A stretch of DNA of 64,000 nt from Euptelea pleiosperma (taxonomy: Eukaryota; Streptophyta; Magnoliopsida; Ranunculales; Eupteleaceae). A model generated the notes under the pieces. The model saw only the letters and a program-made list of their open reading frames with translations. It did not search any database and was not told where the DNA came from. The stretch's first letter is position 1, and each line of letters opens with the position of its first letter. This document shows positions 61,124 to 64,000 of the stretch, one piece after another. Made by a program: the position numbers and the translations under genes. The stretch is taken from the NCBI GenBank assembly GCA_035048495.1, contig CM068552.1, positions 28,584,154-28,648,153 of the forward strand. Reading direction: 5' to 3'.

Positions 61124-62056
61124 ATAATCAATTATAGGACGAAAAACGTTATCAGCTCCTTAACTGATTATTATAATTGTTACCAAACAGGACCTTAACA
61201 AATTCATTGTTCACACCATACAAGTTGTGTACATTATCATCAAAGGCATAGGTTTTCCATAGACGAAATTCAATTTTCTCACACTTTGGAAAGAGTAAAA
61301 CTTTTGCTGCTAAGCACTTAGCAACAAAGTGGCTGTTAAGCGGCTCTCGACCTACTATGTACTCACCCCTACAACCTTTTTAGTAGTATATTGAAACTCC
61401 CCTTTAAAATTTTGAAATTTGAATTCCTTTTGAAAATAGGTTTGTCAGGGTGCGGGTCGAGAGAGTAGAGAACCAAGAGATCTTGGAGAAAAGAGACTGT
61501 TGCGTTATCACTGAAACACTGTAGATTCACCATAGTTTAACTTTGGAAAGTAGTTCTTTGGATCAATCACAGATATTCAAGAAATTAAAAGATTAAAGGA
61601 CTGTCACCTATCCGATGGACGGTTGGATTGGCCACATTAGTTTTCAATGTAGGTTTGCTACCTAGCTAGATACGAGGTTTTGACGAGCCATCAAGAAAAC
61701 CTTTTCTCTATTTTCAACCTGGACCCACCAATTAAAAGTACTGGTCAAATGTGGTAGACCTCTTAAATAAAAAAATATAGCTTGACTGAAAAACTAGATT
61801 CCCAAAATTTGTGCTTTTGTTAGATTTGACATACTAATTGGACTAATACGAATGTGCAACTTTCTTTGATATCAAGGAATAGTTTAATCATTAAAATTCA
61901 TTCTAAATGCTTGAAGACAAATGCCAATTGCCTTGACCAAAGATATAGCTCTTGACAGAGTCGAATGAAAATAGAATGTGTGTATACAACCCTAGATAGT
62001 TGAGATATGATGATAATGATGACGACGATGATGCTATTGAACCTCGGCGCTCCTAA
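61124..62056. other. Intergenic, no recognisable gene
   Basis: No protein signature. A GAT/GAC microsatellite-like run is at 62008-62036. Confidence 0.4.
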
Positions 62057-62452
62057 AAAGGGTTACACTCAGCAGACACATATTTTAACTCACAATTTCA
62101 CACACAAAAAAAAATCGTTGGGGGCGGGCCAATATATAAATTAGAAGTTTTGGAATAGGATGATTTTTGGTGAGGATGGGTCTGTATGGTGAGGAGATCA
62201 CCGTCACAAAAATTCAAATCATTCTGATATTCGTAGCATGGTTTACAACTTGAAGAATTATGGACCGTCTAATTTTTACCATTAACTTGAAACCCACATT
62301 TGATGGTGTTATAAATTTCAGAATGGGCTGATTTTTTGTAAGGGTGATCTATATGTGAGGAGATCATCCTCCCCAAAAATCAGCCATTGATTTATCTTCC
62401 ATGTGGGTACAACAAAATTGTGTGTGAGAATATGTGTCCGCTGAGCCTGACC
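62057..62452. mobile_element. Mutator-like MITE, third copy
   Basis: Ends share CTCAGC(A/G)GACACATATT in inverted orientation. Arms match 33719-34095 (GATTTTTGGTGAGGATG and CATCCTCCCCAAAAATCAGCC). Flanks CTCCTAAAA and CTCGTAAAA match at 8 of 9. Confidence 0.75.
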
Positions 62453-62829
62453 TCGTAAAAAAAGGCAAATTGCCTTCAAACTAAGGGATGTTTCCCTCCA
62501 ATTAGGATAAACACCATCCTTACATGATAATAAGAGAAACACTTTCTATTTGTCTCATAGGAGAGACAATAGATGTTGAAAGGTTAGTTAAGGTGCATAC
62601 CTGAAATGTTAGTCACCGTAGACTAGATCTAGGCCCTTCTTGCGTGCCTCAAGCTAAACCCGAATATTTCAAAACTACCCATGTTTTGCTTCTTTCACTT
62701 TTTAATCTGTTCTACTTATTAAGGGCTTTTTGGTCCACACAACTTTTACTTTTCAACGGGCTGTAAAGGCATTAAATGCCTTCACGTGAACTTGTCCTCA
62801 AAGAAAATTTTTGATAATGGAAGTCCATT

Positions 62830-63115
62830 GTCAATGTTGATGATGTACCACATTGTAAGCGATGTGGCATATTATTAGAGGTCACTAACTGTATGGATGT
62901 TTGGATCATCCCTAGATACTTGTACATAACAAAAATTATTATGATTAGTGATTTCTAACCTTTGGATCCAAGTACCCGCCGTTAAAAATAAACCATTAAA
63001 AGGAATTGCTAACCAAGATGAATTTTCACATATACGTCTTCCTAAGGATGGGCAAAACATCTATACGGTCAGTGATCTCTAATAGTGTGACACGTGTAAT
63101 GTTCTACCACATGTA
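62830..63115. repeat. G-box MITE copy
   Basis: ATGTTTGGATCATCCCTAG and CTAAGGATGGGCAAAACATC arms; CACGTG at 63091-63096. Confidence 0.65.
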
Positions 63116-64000
63116 AGGTGATGTGCATCGCCCATGGCGCCCCCTAGTAGGTATAGACTCACGATAAAACCGTGACTACTTCTACACACCGTGAAGAGAT
63201 TGTAGGACCCACTTAAAATGGCACATCACTAATAATTGTGGGTATGGAAGATGGCTGTAGGGCCACCTATGGATTAAGATTGTTTGTCCATTTCTTTTAT
63301 CCATATCCTTACTAAACATATTACTTAACTAGAGCTTTGCCTTGTTCCAATGAATCATCCTCTCCCGATTGGTTGTCCGGCCATGGTGCATGCATGTTTA
63401 GGTTGGAGGCTAGGGCTGATGATCCTAAGCCATTATTTCTTGAATGGAGATTGAAGAGAACCTGACGAAATTTAAGCTTAAGCGACTATCCCATCCCAAC
63501 AGAACCAAACTCGTTACGTACCAAGCTCACCCACTAAGAGGGCCAGCTCGCTGTGGGCCCAAACCAATAAATTATAAGAAAAAAACAAAAAAAAATGATA
63601 TAAGGAGTCGTTTGTTCACTACTCATAAACAACGCAAGTTTGTAAAGCATGCACTCTATAATTGAATGTTTTTATTTGTTTTAATGTTGGTTCTGCTCGG
63701 GAGTCAGAGAGCCCATTTTTTCTACCCTTTATCTTCTATTTACATAAGAGATCACCCAAATCCTTAAATTGAAATTATAATCACCCTCCTCAAAATATTA
63801 AAATTATACACTAGCCCTCATTTGAAAATTTAAAATAACCCTCAAATTCAAAAAATTACAGAACACAAAGTAAGAACACCCTATTACTCAAAAATTCATT
63901 AACATTTATTAACAAATAAAAAATTTATGAACTATACCTTTTTTAAAAATAGATAGAAAGACGAATCTAGTAAAAATATTTAGAGAGATTATTACTTAAA
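63116..64000. other. Intergenic to the window edge
   Basis: AT-rich. A short AAAATTTAAAATAACCCTCAAATTC repeat series lies at 63760-63860. No gene or element recognised. Confidence 0.4.

Overview
This window is nuclear DNA of a flowering plant. It holds intron-containing and intronless plant genes, LINEs, Ty3/gypsy and Ty1/copia LTRs, CACTA ends, a Helitron, a SINE, a TRIM and many MITEs. Nothing identifies the species. Only three host genes can be supported: two intronless family-1 UDP-glycosyltransferases (UGT73 type, + strand, 20888-22324 and 30997-32448) and a ten-exon plant alcohol dehydrogenase (- strand, 40107-35696). The rest is transposon-derived or unassigned AT-rich DNA.

Left part (1-18.5 kb): a minus-strand LINE is split by two insertions of one Athila-like LTR family. 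The first is a solo LTR (28-2971, minus orientation, target duplication ATATC). The second is a 12.4-kb element (5211-17598, plus orientation, target duplication TCAAC) with two 3.07-kb LTRs. The larger element has no pol and carries an inverted gag with one internal stop. Its 5' LTR runs into an inverted partial LTR through exactly 18 nt of a tRNA-Asp primer-binding site. This looks like a fossil of a reverse-transcription accident: a snap-back of plus-strand strong-stop DNA.

Middle (18.5-35 kb): an Ulp1-like peptidase relic and a CACTA terminus precede the first UGT. The second UGT lies 8.7 kb downstream, is about 85% identical in protein by hand count without gaps, and shares short 5' and 3' flanks. 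Between them lies a tandem duplication (25413-27718 and 27719-about 29365) whose copies differ by identifiable insertions, so filled and empty sites can be compared directly.

ADH region (35.6-41 kb): all ten ADH exons, zinc-ligand motifs, TATA box, poly(A) signal and an anaerobic-response-type motif cluster are visible. Exon 1 carries a 2-bp TA excess that breaks the frame. Upstream are a foldback repeat and a MITE carrying a G-box.

Right part (41-64 kb): no intact host gene is seen. It contains further copies of a MITE family whose arms carry CCACGTGG, one of them interrupted by a SINE with a perfect 16-bp target duplication. It also has a 2.6-kb Helitron with a possible two-exon short ORF, a 5'-truncated LINE, several CACTA ends, and a 312-bp TRIM.
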